Of a stretch of DNA of 64,000 bases, positions 38,163-47,512 are shown piece by piece. The position numbers were made by a program, and so were the translations under genes. Position 1 is the first letter of the stretch, and each line of letters starts with the position of its first letter. The stretch comes from Colwellia ponticola. GTDB taxonomy: Bacteria > Pseudomonadota > Gammaproteobacteria > Enterobacterales > Alteromonadaceae. Under the pieces are notes generated by a model that worked only from the letters and a program-made list of their open reading frames with translations, was not told the DNA's origin and did no database searches. The DNA lies in contig NZ_SZVP01000006.1 in the NCBI RefSeq assembly GCF_005885605.1, positions 102,158-166,157 of the forward strand. Direction: 5' to 3'.

Positions 38163-40058
38163 TTACACCATATCGGCAAAAGGATTTTCACTCGGTAGTT
38201 TGATTTTATTTTTAAATTCAGCAAAGGTTAAACTATCATTGGTTAGCGCAATATTATCTTCATTAAGTAAACCTTCACCAAACTTATAAATTAAATCAAA
38301 TTGCCCACTATTAGCGTTATCACGATAAACTTGTTGTGCTTGCTCTACTGCCGTTAGCTTGTCTTGGTACGTTGCCATCGCTTCTGCGCCATAACGTTTA
38401 GCCATCATAGCTAAGCTTACTTTAGGCGAAAATACTGTGGCGGTGGCATTATTGCCACCAAAACCTTTTGAGTTGATAAAGGCAATGTCCATATCTGGAC
38501 AATGCCAATGCTCTGTAGCAATGTGCAAGTGTTCGTTGTGAACATCTGCCGCGACTTCATCAATGGTGGTAATACCTGGCATGATGTTCTCGCTGAAAAT
38601 GCCTAACGCCATGGCCATTTGATCGCCACTAGCTGTGCCTAGGGTATGACCTACATAGGCTTTAGGCGCAGCTACTGGCCAATTGTTAATGTTAAAACAT
38701 TCCGCTACTTTATGATAAATTAACGATTCTGTGACTCGGTTTTGCGGTGTGCTTGAGCCATGAGCCAAAATAAAGCTACGTTTTTGTAAGGCTTCTTTAC
38801 CTAGCACTTGTTCCGCTAAAGCCACAGATTTTGCCATGGTAATATAATTACCTGGACCTGGTGCAGTGATAGACTTTTTATAACCGTCAGCATTAATAAA
38901 AACATCGGCAACTGAGCCAAGTACCTGTGCGCCCATTTCTAAAGCAAGCGCATCATCCATTAAGACAATAAAGTGTGCGGCTTCGCCAATAGTGAAACCA
39001 CAGTTTTGACCAAATGGACGACTTGTGCGGCGATGATCAACGGTATCAGTACCATCAAGTCGCTTTAAGCCTTCTTCATTGGCTAGCGCACTCATGTTAC
39101 CAAAGCCTTCAATCACTTCGGGTGTAATAGCCGCTTCGCTACTACCGACAATAGCGACACGTGTTCGACCTGAAGCCATGTCATGTGTTGCCGCTTGTAG
39201 ATTATATAAAAATGTTGCACAAGCGCCAGAGCTAGTAAAGGTTGTGCCAACATTGCCAGTAACATAGGCATTAATAAAGTCAGTCGACATGCTATTTAAG
39301 CCAAGCGCTAATTGTTTTGTGCTAACACGTGAGCCACTTAAACGGCTTTTAAGTAAGCCTCCTAAGCCTTCATCATTAACTTGTCCCATAATAGACGCTG
39401 AATAAGTACCCACTTCATCTGGGCTAATCTTATCTAAAATGGCATCCCAAGCTAAGCCAGTAGAACGAATGGCATCGGTAGCTGCAAAAATAGTCGCTTG
39501 TAAGCCGCGCGGTTGGTATCGGCTATTATAAAGCGTACCGGGTTCAAAACCTGTTGGAAATTGTCCTGCGGCTTTAATGGGGTTATCACGATAAGAGTCA
39601 TGGGTAATGGTGAGTTGTTCAGGAATAGCAACCGATACTCTACCTTCACCTAAATTAGTCAGTAACCATGAGCTTGGCACTGGCTTAGGTAATTCTTTGA
39701 TGCGTAATTCAAAAGTAATGTACTTATCAGTTGGATTTACATGCATTTTTTGATGCCAGTGAGTCGCATCAGGATCAAAATGATTTTTTTCAATTTTACG
39801 GATTAAGGTATCGTTGAGTATTTGTTGGCCAAACTTAGCTTCTATTTCAGTAGCTAAAACAATATTACCTTCCACATCAACTAACGTATCACCTTGCTTG
39901 CTAACAAGTTTCATTAAACTGGCAAGACCAACAAACGTTTCTTCACGTGCTTGCGCATTTAATTTGTCGATAACGATACGGCGAAAGCCTTGGTGAAATG
40001 AAGTTCGACCGGCGGCATTGATACCACCCATGCCAATAATTAAAGGTAAACGTGTCAT
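38163..40058 (-). CDS. fabY: FabY-type beta-ketoacyl-ACP synthase
   Basis: A condensing enzyme of fatty-acid synthesis. The start MTRLPLIIGMGGINAAGRTS and the length of 631 residues match Pseudomonas FabY, which condenses acetyl-CoA with malonyl-ACP in place of FabH. The catalytic triad is visible: Cys280 in SSGACATFLYN, His in LAHGSSTPQNRV and His in YVGHTLGTASGDQ. A long N-terminal extension (about 200 residues) before the thiolase core is normal for this group. I chose the ATG at 40058 (GGAT upstream) over an in-frame ATG further upstream. It is not next to other fab genes; a GlxA-type regulator gene is divergent from it. Confidence 0.85.
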   Translation of the reverse strand: MTRLPLIIGMGGINAAGRTSFHQGFRRIVIDKLNAQAREETFVGLASLMKLVSKQGDTLVDVEGNIVLATEIEAKFGQQILNDTLIRKIEKNHFDPDATHWHQKMHVNPTDKYITFELRIKELPKPVPSSWLLTNLGEGRVSVAIPEQLTITHDSYRDNPIKAAGQFPTGFEPGTLYNSRYQPRGLQATIFAATDAIRSTGLAWDAILDKISPDEVGTYSASIMGQVNDEGLGGLLKSRLSGSRVSTKQLALGLNSMSTDFINAYVTGNVGTTFTSSGACATFLYNLQAATHDMASGRTRVAIVGSSEAAITPEVIEGFGNMSALANEEGLKRLDGTDTVDHRRTSRPFGQNCGFTIGEAAHFIVLMDDALALEMGAQVLGSVADVFINADGYKKSITAPGPGNYITMAKSVALAEQVLGKEALQKRSFILAHGSSTPQNRVTESLIYHKVAECFNINNWPVAAPKAYVGHTLGTASGDQMAMALGIFSENIMPGITTIDEVAADVHNEHLHIATEHWHCPDMDIAFINSKGFGGNNATATVFSPKVSLAMMAKRYGAEAMATYQDKLTAVEQAQQVYRDNANSGQFDLIYKFGEGLLNEDNIALTNDSLTFAEFKNKIKLPSENPFADMV

Positions 40059-40215
40059 GTAATAATCCATTTGAAAAAATTTTAATAAATGCAAAAAAGT
40101 AACAAGCATCAGATATTGTCTATATTAATTTTTTATGAATAACAATAATAAGCAAAAATGGCCGTATAGTGTGTAATAATGGCCAAACTTGAAAAAAGAT
40201 AATAAAGGTCGTTTG

Positions 40216-41220
40216 ATGACTCATCAGCTCAGCGTTAGTTTACTCATTTACCCTCATGTACTGGCAACAGGTGTTACCTTACCGGTAGAGATGCTGATGG
40301 CTGGCGAAGCATTTGCTAAACGTTATGATAAGTCAGTACTAAAACTCAATACCCAGTTTTTAAGTGAATCAGCGGCGCAAATCAAATCGCGTGCTGGCAT
40401 TACTATGATTGCTGATGCAACGCTTGAGCATGAACTACTAACACACTCACCACCTCCAGATATTATTATTGTGCCGAGTTTATGGCGTAACCCTAGACCG
40501 GTATTGAGAAGTCATCAAAAATTGATTCACTGGTTAAAAAAATGTTGGCAGCAGGGGAGTACGTTAATAGGTGTGGGTACCGGCGTATGCTTTTTAGCTG
40601 AGTCAGGCTTGTTAGATAATCATTCAGCAACAACACATTGGCATTACAGTGCTCAATTTAAACGTGATTACCCCAAGGTTGATTTAAAACCAGACTTTTT
40701 TATTACCCAGTCAGAGCGCATTTACTGTGCGGCCAGTTTAAATGCTTTAGCTGATATTATTGTGCATCTTATTGCTCAGCATTATGGTAAAGCCGCTGCA
40801 CAAAATGTAGAACGTAACTTCTCCCATGAAATACGAAAACCTTATGAAGAACAAAGATATTTAGAGGGGTCGGGTGATCGACATGCGGATGAACGCATTG
40901 CTGAAATACAATTTTGGTTACGAACAAATTTAAATACTGAGCTGACGTTAACTGATATTGCTAAGCAATTTGGCATGAGCCAGCGCTCATTCACCCGTCG
41001 TTTTAAAGCCGCCGCAGGTGTAAGAGCCACACAATATTGGCAGCAATTACGCATTGAAACGGCGAAAGACTTACTCGCCTCAAGTAATCTCACCATTCAA
41101 GAGATAGCCGATCAAGTGGGTTACCAAGACCAAGGTCATTTAACCCGCTTATTCAAGCAAGACTTAAATTTAACGCCAAAAGCTTATAGGGCGATGGTAA
41201 GAAAGAAACTGTTCAGTTAA
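40216..41220 (+). CDS. GlxA-family AraC-type transcriptional regulator
   Basis: 334 residues from the ATG at 40216 (AAAGGT six bases upstream). The N-terminal DJ-1/PfpI-like domain (about 5-195) has lost the obvious protease site: the nucleophile-elbow region reads GVGTGVCFLAESGLL, with the cysteine displaced. The C-terminal AraC domain (about 225-330) contains two helix-turn-helices, LTLTDIAKQFGMSQRSFTRR and IQEIADQVGYQDQGHLTRLF. Such proteins sense small metabolites. The gene is divergent from fabY with a 157-base shared region, so control of fabY is possible but unproven. Confidence 0.88.
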   Translation: MTHQLSVSLLIYPHVLATGVTLPVEMLMAGEAFAKRYDKSVLKLNTQFLSESAAQIKSRAGITMIADATLEHELLTHSPPPDIIIVPSLWRNPRPVLRSHQKLIHWLKKCWQQGSTLIGVGTGVCFLAESGLLDNHSATTHWHYSAQFKRDYPKVDLKPDFFITQSERIYCAASLNALADIIVHLIAQHYGKAAAQNVERNFSHEIRKPYEEQRYLEGSGDRHADERIAEIQFWLRTNLNTELTLTDIAKQFGMSQRSFTRRFKAAAGVRATQYWQQLRIETAKDLLASSNLTIQEIADQVGYQDQGHLTRLFKQDLNLTPKAYRAMVRKKLFS

Positions 41221-41335
41221 ATACCGTTAATATAAAGCTAATATATCGCTAAGTTTTACAATCAGGGTATATTACTTGTCAGCAGCTTTGAGCTGCGGCA
41301 AAATAGCAGTATTGATATTACTATTTGAGAAACAC

Positions 41336-41980
41336 ATGAGCGAAAAATTATCTAGCGCACTTTCTAAAGCTGAGAAACAAATTAATCAAATGTTGGCCAT
41401 GCAAGATGCAATGAACAGTCGTGTTAGTGATACATGGCGTAATAATGGTTATGAGTGGTACCGAGCCATTTGGGTAGAATGTGCAGAGATGTTAGATCAC
41501 CATGGTTGGAAATGGTGGAAGCATCAAGCAATTGATATTGCGCAAGTACAGTTAGAGTTAGTTGATATTTTCCATTTTGGTTTAAGTTTGCGTCTGATGT
41601 CGGGTGAGCGGGCTGAATTAATTGCCGGTGAATTGGCTAAAGAATTACATCAAGGCACAGCAGAAAACGACTTTAAAATAGCGTTAGAAAACTTAGCGTC
41701 AGCGGCGGTTACCCATAAAGCATTTGATGCTAAAGCACTGGCTGACTGTATGTCGTTAATGAATATGGATCTTGATGAGTTATTTAGACAATATGTTGGT
41801 AAGAATACCTTAAACTTCTTCCGTCAAGATCATGGCTATAAAGAAGGTACTTATCTTAAAGAATGGCATGGTGAAGAAGATAATGAAGTATTAGCTAAGT
41901 TAGTCACCACCTTAGATACCGGGGCAGAAGATTTTCAGCAACAACTATACCAAGCGTTAGAGGAAAAGTACCCTAGCTAG
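41336..41980 (+). CDS. Dimeric (all-alpha) dUTPase
   Basis: Hydrolyses dUTP to dUMP and pyrophosphate, keeping uracil out of DNA. The 214-residue all-helical protein has the family blocks NNGYEWYRAIWVECAEMLDH, HHGWKWWKHQ and QLELVDIFHFGLS with the metal-binding acidic residues, then VGKNTLNFFRQDHGYKEGTY. This is the NTP-PPase-type dUTPase, unrelated to the trimeric Dut. The chosen ATG has TTGAGA upstream and removes a 20-residue non-matching tail. Gammaproteobacteria usually also carry trimeric dut, so the enzyme may be a second activity or act on related nucleotides. Confidence 0.88.
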   Translation: MSEKLSSALSKAEKQINQMLAMQDAMNSRVSDTWRNNGYEWYRAIWVECAEMLDHHGWKWWKHQAIDIAQVQLELVDIFHFGLSLRLMSGERAELIAGELAKELHQGTAENDFKIALENLASAAVTHKAFDAKALADCMSLMNMDLDELFRQYVGKNTLNFFRQDHGYKEGTYLKEWHGEEDNEVLAKLVTTLDTGAEDFQQQLYQALEEKYPS

Positions 41981-42019
41981 TGACCTGCAAGTAGCACTTG
42001 CTAACAGATAGCATATTAT

Positions 42020-42044
42020 AGGTGCAGTCGTAAATACTGCACCT
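42020..42044. repeat. Hairpin after the dUTPase gene
   Basis: Perfect 9-bp arms AGGTGCAGT and ACTGCACCT with a seven-base loop. No T-run; possibly a weak terminator or transcript-end stabiliser. Confidence 0.6.
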
Positions 42045-42203
42045 TGTACATAAAGTCTATATCAATATCTTTTCAAAAGTATCTCTTCATAATAAATAAC
42101 CCAAATAAAAAAACACTGGTACGATTTTTGCTTTAAAAAGATAAAGCAGTACGTCTATTCTCTACAACAGAGAATACGTCAAAAATTTGAACCGGAGTAA
42201 TGT

Positions 42204-42887
42204 ATGGAACTGATATTATTTGCCTTAATCACCTTAGTAGTGATTGTTGCTGTGTTAGCGAGTCGTTTAAACGATAATAGCTTTCCTTTTCCTTTTGATA
42301 GTAAAAAAGCAATTTTTACCCCTGCGGAAAAAAACTTTCAAAATTTAGTTGAACAAGCATTAGGTACACAATACCGGGTATTAAATCGCGTAAGGTTAAG
42401 TGATGTTGTTACTATACGTAATGGTGTTTCAAGCCGTGCTAGCCAAACCGCAGCAAAAAGTGCGGAAACAAAATATTTAGATTTTGTTATTTGTGAACGC
42501 AGCACTATGAAATTACTTGGCGCTATTGATTTAGTTGATACACAAGGTCGTGGTTATAAAATTAAAAAAGACTGGTTTGTTAGTGGTAGCTTAGAAGCCG
42601 CATCAATCCCCCATCTTCGTATTAAAGTCAAAGCTAATTATACCTTAGAAGAGATCCGGTCTTGTATACATACACGCTTATTGGGTAAATCAGCCGCTAA
42701 CTTTGCACCTGAACCTAAAATAAAAGGTCGGATTATTCCAGCACCTATGGTTCGAGCAAGAAATAAACCCACTAGTACATTAACGCCAGCTGCAGCTAGG
42801 TCACAACTTGAACAGCACAATCCAATGATGCCGCAAATATCGACAGGACAATTAGGCAATATGTCTACTTCCTCATTATCTCATTAA
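42204..42887 (+). CDS. DUF2726 domain protein with N-terminal membrane anchor
   Basis: 227 residues: one N-terminal transmembrane helix (1-20), then a DUF2726 domain (about 35-160). The domain pattern is FTPAEKNFQNLVEQALGTQY, VRLSDVVTI, KYLDFVICERSTMKLLGAID, and a C-terminal ALPV-type repair-like segment replaced by SGSLEAASIPHLRIK. DUF2726 resembles restriction-endonuclease-fold and DNA-binding modules in some fusions, but no function is proven. The C-terminal 60 residues are low-complexity and rich in Pro, Ala and Ser. An ACCGGAG ribosome site precedes the ATG. Confidence 0.8.
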   Translation: MELILFALITLVVIVAVLASRLNDNSFPFPFDSKKAIFTPAEKNFQNLVEQALGTQYRVLNRVRLSDVVTIRNGVSSRASQTAAKSAETKYLDFVICERSTMKLLGAIDLVDTQGRGYKIKKDWFVSGSLEAASIPHLRIKVKANYTLEEIRSCIHTRLLGKSAANFAPEPKIKGRIIPAPMVRARNKPTSTLTPAAARSQLEQHNPMMPQISTGQLGNMSTSSLSH

Positions 42888-42913
42888 TTAATCGTCCTTT
42901 AAGCAACAATATA

Positions 42914-42948
42914 AAAATCCGACACGCGTGATAAGTGTCGGATTTTTT
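42914..42948 (+). terminator. Terminator after the DUF2726 gene
   Basis: Perfect 12-bp stem AAAATCCGACAC / GTGTCGGATTTT with a nine-base loop and further T residues. Confidence 0.93.
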
Positions 42949-43071
42949 ATTTTTAGTGCTAATAACTGGCGGTGATAAAGAGTCGAGTAGTAAAATTAAG
43001 CGCAGTTTGGCTGAAAAAGCAACAAAAGCACAATAAAGTTCAAAAAAGTACACTTTATTTGAATTTAGCTA

Positions 43072-43100
43072 TTGCAAGGGGCAAAACATTACACTAGAAT
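43072..43100 (+). promoter_or_regulatory. Promoter of the tRNA-tufA operon
   Basis: TTGCAA, a 17-base spacer and TAGAAT, followed by the GC-leaning discriminator TCGCACC. The predicted start near 43107 is just before the first tRNA. A GC-rich discriminator is typical of stringently controlled stable-RNA promoters. Confidence 0.78.
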
Positions 43101-43119
43101 TCGCACCACTTAATGTAGT

Positions 43120-43195
<76 letters not shown>

Positions 43196-43253
43196 TTAAT
43201 ACTTAGTAAGCAAAGCTTAATAAGGTACCTTAATAAAAGGTATAGGCTTATGT

Positions 43254-43338
43254 GGAGGGGTTCCCGAGTGGCCAAAGGGATCAGACTGTAAATCTGACGG
43301 CTCAGCCTTCGGTGGTTCGAATCCACCTCCCTCCACCA
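43254..43338 (+). tRNA. tRNA-Tyr (anticodon GUA)
   Basis: An 85-base class II tRNA with a long variable arm and encoded CCA. Acceptor GGAGGGG / TCCCTCC, anticodon loop CTGTAAA giving GUA, T-loop GTTCGAATC. Second in the cluster, as tyrU in E. coli. Confidence 0.97.
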
Positions 43339-43411
43339 TATTTCGATTTAAACTTATTGTGCTTTTTGCAGTGTAAGGGTAAATCAAAAAACAGAGATAA
43401 TTGATAGAAAA

Positions 43412-43486
<75 letters not shown>

Positions 43487-43502
43487 ATCTTTGTATATGA
43501 AT

Positions 43503-43578
43503 GCTGATATGGCTCAGTTGGTAGAGCGCACCCTTGGTAAGGGTGAGGTCGGCAGTTCGAATCTGCCTATCAGCACCA
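43503..43578 (+). tRNA. tRNA-Thr (anticodon GGU)
   Basis: A 76-base tRNA with encoded CCA. Acceptor GCTGATA / TATCAGC, anticodon loop TTGGTAA giving GGU, T-loop GTTCGAATC. Fourth in the cluster, as thrT in E. coli, directly before tufA. Confidence 0.97.
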
Positions 43579-43659
43579 TTCCTAGATTACTCTATTTTAT
43601 CTCACACTAAATCGCACAATTAAACAGTAAATTATTACTATACCCAGAGGTATTTTAAA

Positions 43660-44844
43660 ATGGCTAAAGAAAAATTTGAACGTAATAAACCACATGTAAA
43701 CGTTGGTACTATTGGACACGTTGATCACGGTAAAACAACTTTAACAGCCGCTATCTCTGCGGTATTAACTAAAGTTCACGGTGGTGAAGTTAGAGATTTC
43801 GCACAAATCGATAATGCTCCTGAAGAGCGTGAGCGTGGTATTACAATCAATACTTCTCACATCGAGTACGATACTGAATCACGTCACTACGCACACGTAG
43901 ATTGTCCTGGTCACGCCGATTACATCAAAAACATGATCACTGGTGCTGCACAAATGGATGGCGCTATCTTAGTAGTTGCTGCGACAGATGGTCCTATGCC
44001 ACAAACACGTGAGCACATCTTATTATCTCGTCAAGTTGGTGTTCCTTACATCATCGTGTTCATGAACAAATGTGATGTTGTTGATGACGAAGAGTTATTA
44101 GAATTAGTAGAAATGGAAATCCGTGAACTGCTTTCTGAATATGATTTCCCAGGTGATGACTTACCAGTAATCCAAGGTTCAGCTTTGGGTGCTCTTCAAG
44201 GCGAAGAGAAATGGGAAGCGAAAATAATCGAACTTGCTGACCAATTAGATACATACATTCCAGAGCCAGAGCGTGCTATTGATGGTGCATTCATCATGCC
44301 TATCGAAGATGTTTTCTCAATCGCTGGTCGTGGTACAGTAGTAACTGGCCGTGTTGAGCGTGGTATCATCAAAGTTGGTGAAGAAGTAGAAGTTGTTGGT
44401 ATCCGTGATACACAAAAATCAACTTGTACTGGTGTTGAAATGTTCCGTAAGCTTCTTGACGAAGGTCGTGCTGGCGAGAACTGTGGTATTCTTTTACGTG
44501 GTCTTAAGCGTGAAGATGTTGAGCGTGGCCAAGTATTATGTAAGCCTGGTTCTATCTCTCCACACACTAAATTTGAATCAGAAGTGTATGTTCTTTCTAA
44601 AGATGAAGGTGGTCGTCATACGCCATTCTTTAAAGGATACCGTCCACAGTTCTACTTCCGTACAACAGATATCACAGGTGCTGTAGAGCTTCCTGAAGGT
44701 GTTGAAATGGTAATGCCTGGCGACAACTTGAAGTTTGTTGTTGAGCTAATCAACCCAGTAGCGATGGACGAAGGTTTACGCTTCGCTATCCGTGAAGGTG
44801 GTCGTACTGTTGGTGCTGGTGTTGTTTCTAAAATTATTGATTAA
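43660..44844 (+). CDS. tufA: Elongation factor Tu, copy 1
   Basis: EF-Tu brings aminoacyl-tRNA to the ribosome as a GTP complex. The 394-residue protein has the P-loop [10 protein letters not shown] (18-27), the switch I region [21 protein letters not shown], the guanine-specificity motif NKCD and domains 2-3 to the conserved end [10 protein letters not shown]. The ribosome site AGAGG lies nine bases before the ATG. It follows four tRNA genes, as E. coli tufB follows thrU-tyrU-glyT-thrT. It is almost identical at DNA level to the second tuf gene at the right edge. Confidence 0.98.
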   Translation: MAKEKFERNKPHVNVGTIGHVDHGKTTLTAAISAVLTKVHGGEVRDFAQIDNAPEERERGITINTSHIEYDTESRHYAHVDCPGHADYIKNMITGAAQMDGAILVVAATDGPMPQTREHILLSRQVGVPYIIVFMNKCDVVDDEELLELVEMEIRELLSEYDFPGDDLPVIQGSALGALQGEEKWEAKIIELADQLDTYIPEPERAIDGAFIMPIEDVFSIAGRGTVVTGRVERGIIKVGEEVEVVGIRDTQKSTCTGVEMFRKLLDEGRAGENCGILLRGLKREDVERGQVLCKPGSISPHTKFESEVYVLSKDEGGRHTPFFKGYRPQFYFRTTDITGAVELPEGVEMVMPGDNLKFVVELINPVAMDEGLRFAIREGGRTVGAGVVSKIID

Positions 44845-44868
44845 TTTTAGTTCACATTAGAACTGTAA

Positions 44869-44896
44869 AAAAAAGACGCTTCGGCGTCTTTTTTGT
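44869..44896 (+). terminator. Terminator after tufA
   Basis: Stem AAAAGACGC / GCGTCTTTT with a TTCG tetraloop and a T-run, 25 bases after the tufA stop. Confidence 0.93.
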
Positions 44897-44898
44897 TT

Positions 44899-45099
44899 TT
44901 AGGGCGACCAACTCTGCATTGAGCAAGTTCCCAAGGGCGAGTACCTAATAAAAGGTAAAGGCTTACCTGCGGCGTTATTGATTTTGACAATGCCGCTACA
45001 CGCAGGTAGCTTATTAGAGAATACAGGAGCACACTCTCCTGAATAACCATGCTCTTCAATCAATACCTTGCCGCTAAAGCTTTTCATTCTCACTGAGTG
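44899..45099 (-). pseudogene. Degenerate coding relic or dispersed repeat
   Basis: On the minus strand this stretch reads through as a 64-codon frame (45093 to 44899) with no recognisable domain and no ribosome site; its stop codon abuts the tufA terminator. The segment 45061-45099 matches 46599-46637 on the other side of secE-nusG at about 31 of 39 positions, which suggests both are remnants of a repeated element. I do not think it is an active gene. Confidence 0.4.
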
Positions 45100-45217
45100 C
45101 CACCATCATGTGACGCTTTACTCGTATAACTATTGCCTATTAAATAATCGTGACTTGGTGGTAGGCAAAATCTAGGTCAATCAAACGGCTTATATTAGCC
45201 AATATACCAAATACTTC

Positions 45218-45245
45218 TTGAGTAAAACATGAGGCTGAGTATAAT
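45218..45245 (+). promoter_or_regulatory. Promoter of tRNA-Trp - secE - nusG
   Basis: TTGAGT, a 16-base spacer and a perfect TATAAT, followed by the GC-rich discriminator AGCGCCTC. It is the only strong promoter between the tufA terminator and tRNA-Trp. Confidence 0.8.
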
Positions 45246-45331
45246 AGCGCCTCACTTCTTGACTATCTCTTATTTCCCAAAAAACTAAGATTAAGCCGAT
45301 AAGTGTAACAGTTACTTTATAAGTAACCTGT

Positions 45332-45408
45332 AGGGGTGTAGTTCCAATTGGTAGAACAGCGGTCTCCAAAACCGACGGTTGGGAGTTCGAATCTCTCCAC
45401 CCCTGCCA
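45332..45408 (+). tRNA. tRNA-Trp (anticodon CCA)
   Basis: A 77-base tRNA with encoded CCA. Acceptor AGGGGTG / CACCCCT, anticodon loop CTCCAAA giving CCA, T-loop GTTCGAATC. It lies between tufA and secE, a position also seen in other marine gammaproteobacteria. Confidence 0.97.
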
Positions 45409-45498
45409 TTTTAAGTAAACATAGGTAGTGCTACTTATGTTTTAGCTATCTGTAATAATAGGTAGTGTTATTAAAAGTAGATAATACGGAATAGAATT

Positions 45499-45879
45499 AT
45501 GAATGCAAGTACAGAAGAGCAACCAAGCAGTTCTTTCGATACAGTAAAGTGGGCCGTTATTTTCCTACTTTTAGCTGGTGCTGTTGCGGGTAATTACGTT
45601 TACGGTGAACAATCAGTATTAATTAGAGCTATTGCTGTCGTTGTCATGGTTGGTATTGCGGGTTTAATTGCATTACAAACTGAAAAAGGCCGTAATGCCG
45701 CTATATTTGCAAAAGAAGCGCGTACTGAAGTACGTAAAGTTGTTTGGCCAACTCGTCAAGAAGCGGTGCAAACAACAGGTATTGTATTAGTAGTGACGTT
45801 ATTAATGTCATTACTACTTTGGGGATTAGACTCTGTTCTTTTCTGGTTAGTTGGTTTAGTTACAGGTATGCAGGTTTAG
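45499..45879 (+). CDS. secE: Preprotein translocase subunit SecE
   Basis: A component of the SecYEG channel. The 126-residue protein has three transmembrane helices (about 15-35, 40-60, 95-120), as in enterobacterial SecE, and the conserved cytoplasmic/amphipathic segment [20 protein letters not shown] before the last helix. It is co-transcribed with nusG, whose ATG follows two bases after the secE stop. Confidence 0.95.
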   Translation: MNASTEEQPSSSFDTVKWAVIFLLLAGAVAGNYVYGEQSVLIRAIAVVVMVGIAGLIALQTEKGRNAAIFAKEARTEVRKVVWPTRQEAVQTTGIVLVVTLLMSLLLWGLDSVLFWLVGLVTGMQV

Positions 45880-45881
45880 TT

Positions 45882-46484
45882 ATGACTGAAGAAAATATGT
45901 CAGAAGAAAATATCACTCCCGAAGGTGAAGAGAATAAAGCAAGCACTAATCCAAAATTGCGTTGGTACGTAGTACAGGCATTTTCAGGTTATGAAGGTCG
46001 TGTTCAAAAAACATTACTTGAGCATATTGAAATTCATGGCTTACAAGACAAGTTTGGTGAAGTGTTAGTTCCTACTGAAGAAGTAGTAGAAATGCGCGCA
46101 GGTCAAAAACGTAAAAGTTCACGTAAGTTCTTTCCAGGCTACGTTTTAGTACAAATGGAAATGGACGTTGACGCATGGCATTTAGTGAAAAGTGTACCAC
46201 GTGTACTAGGTTTCATCGGTGGTACTAGTGACCGTCCTGCACCTATTACTCAAAAAGAAGCGGATCGTATTTTACAACGCCTTCAAGAAACAGATAAGCC
46301 TAAGCCTAAAACATTGTTTGAGCCAGGCGAGGTTGTTCGTGTTATTGATGGACCATTTGTTGACTTTAACGGTGTTGTTGAAGAACTTGATTACGAGAAA
46401 AACCGTATTAAGGTATCAGTACTTATCTTCGGTCGTTCAACGCCAGTTGATTTAGAATTTGGTCAAGTTGAAAAAGGCAGCTAA
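45882..46484 (+). CDS. nusG: Transcription termination/antitermination protein NusG
   Basis: NusG binds RNA polymerase, suppresses pausing and couples transcription to Rho or to ribosomes. From the ATG at 45882 it has 200 residues: an acidic N-terminal tail of about 24 residues, the NGN domain ([40 protein letters not shown]) and a C-terminal KOW domain ([20 protein letters not shown]). The acidic extension makes it about 19 residues longer than the 181-residue E. coli protein. A second ATG at 45897 is possible. Confidence 0.96.
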   Translation: MTEENMSEENITPEGEENKASTNPKLRWYVVQAFSGYEGRVQKTLLEHIEIHGLQDKFGEVLVPTEEVVEMRAGQKRKSSRKFFPGYVLVQMEMDVDAWHLVKSVPRVLGFIGGTSDRPAPITQKEADRILQRLQETDKPKPKTLFEPGEVVRVIDGPFVDFNGVVEELDYEKNRIKVSVLIFGRSTPVDLEFGQVEKGS

Positions 46485-46524
46485 TGAGTTGCTATTAGTC
46501 AACGGGTATTAGATTACTTATTAT

Positions 46525-46555
46525 AAAACGCCTGCCTCGAGCAGGCGTTTTTGTT
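46525..46555 (+). terminator. Terminator after nusG
   Basis: Perfect 11-bp stem AAAACGCCTGC / GCAGGCGTTTT with a five-base loop and a T-run. It separates secE-nusG from the ribosomal genes. Confidence 0.93.
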
Positions 46556-46678
46556 TCTGGGAAGCTATGTCTAGAGATTAATCAACTTGGTATTACACCA
46601 ATGCCTTACCATTAAACCTTTTAATTCTCACTAAATGGTCAATAACTTAATGTGCTTAGTATTCATGTAAGTGACTGG

Positions 46679-47512
46679 TTATTTATCTGTACTATGCTGT
46701 TTGCTTTGCAGTAATTGATTTAATTTATCTATTTTTTCTTCCAGCATAAGCATGTCTTCTTTCGTTGCTATGGTTTGCTTAGGTTTACCTTCTTCTTCAT
46801 GCATTACCTGCATCGCATCGACAATAATACCAATGAATAAATTAAGTACGGCGAAGCTGGTAATAATAATAAAAGGCACAAAGAAGATCCAAGACAGTGG
46901 AAATAACTCCATGGTTGGGCGAACTATCCCCATTGACCAACTTTCTAAAGTCATCACCTGAAATAAAGTATAAGCAGAGGCACCAATGCTACCAAACCAT
47001 TCCTGCATATTAGCATCGACATGACTACCAAATATTTTCGTGGTGAGTACTGCAGAAACATAAAAAATAATCGCTAAGACACCAACAACTGACGCCATAC
47101 CAGGTAATGAGTGACCTAATGCACCAATTACTCGGCGCATTTGTGGTACCACAGAAAGTAAACGTAATACCCGTAATATTCTAAAAGCACGTAGTACTGA
47201 TAAAGCGCCACTTGTTGGCATCCAAGAAATAGCAACAATGATAAAGTCGAACCAATTCCAACCCGATCGGAAAAAACTTGTTCGATACACTATGAGTTTT
47301 AACAGTAACTCCGTTGAGAAGCACAGTAATATTATAGTATCAATAAGGTGTAAAATATCGGCATTAGCTTTGCCAAATTGACTTGTTTCTAGGCCTAGAG
47401 TAATGGCATTAAAGAGAATTAAAAAAATAAGCCCATTTTGAAACGGCTTACTTTCAATAAATGCCTGTAAATGACTGCGTTGTGTAACTGAAGGTAATAA
47501 GGTAGTGTCCAA
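46679..47512 (-). CDS. Bacterial voltage-gated sodium channel (NaChBac/NavAb type)
   Basis: 277 residues with six transmembrane helices forming a homotetrameric channel. The voltage sensor S4 is LSVLRAFRILRVLRLLSVV with arginines 108, 111, 114 and 117. The selectivity filter TLESWSMG (188-195) is identical to that of NavAb-type Na+ channels. After S6 (FAVLNLFIGIIVDAM) comes a charged neck and a C-terminal coiled coil (KEDMLMLEEKIDKLNQLLQS), the usual tetramer clamp. In marine bacteria such channels are linked to sodium homeostasis, pH and motility. It is transcribed against the surrounding genes, between nusG and rplK, which in most gammaproteobacteria are adjacent. Confidence 0.95.
   Translation of the reverse strand: MDTTLLPSVTQRSHLQAFIESKPFQNGLIFLILFNAITLGLETSQFGKANADILHLIDTIILLCFSTELLLKLIVYRTSFFRSGWNWFDFIIVAISWMPTSGALSVLRAFRILRVLRLLSVVPQMRRVIGALGHSLPGMASVVGVLAIIFYVSAVLTTKIFGSHVDANMQEWFGSIGASAYTLFQVMTLESWSMGIVRPTMELFPLSWIFFVPFIIITSFAVLNLFIGIIVDAMQVMHEEEGKPKQTIATKEDMLMLEEKIDKLNQLLQSKQHSTDK

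Noticed and set aside
44196..44567. Antisense 123-codon frame in the first tuf gene, repeated in the second copy at 63380-63751
   Set aside because: Presence in both copies follows from tuf identity. Codon bias of tuf opens the reverse frame; no start signals.
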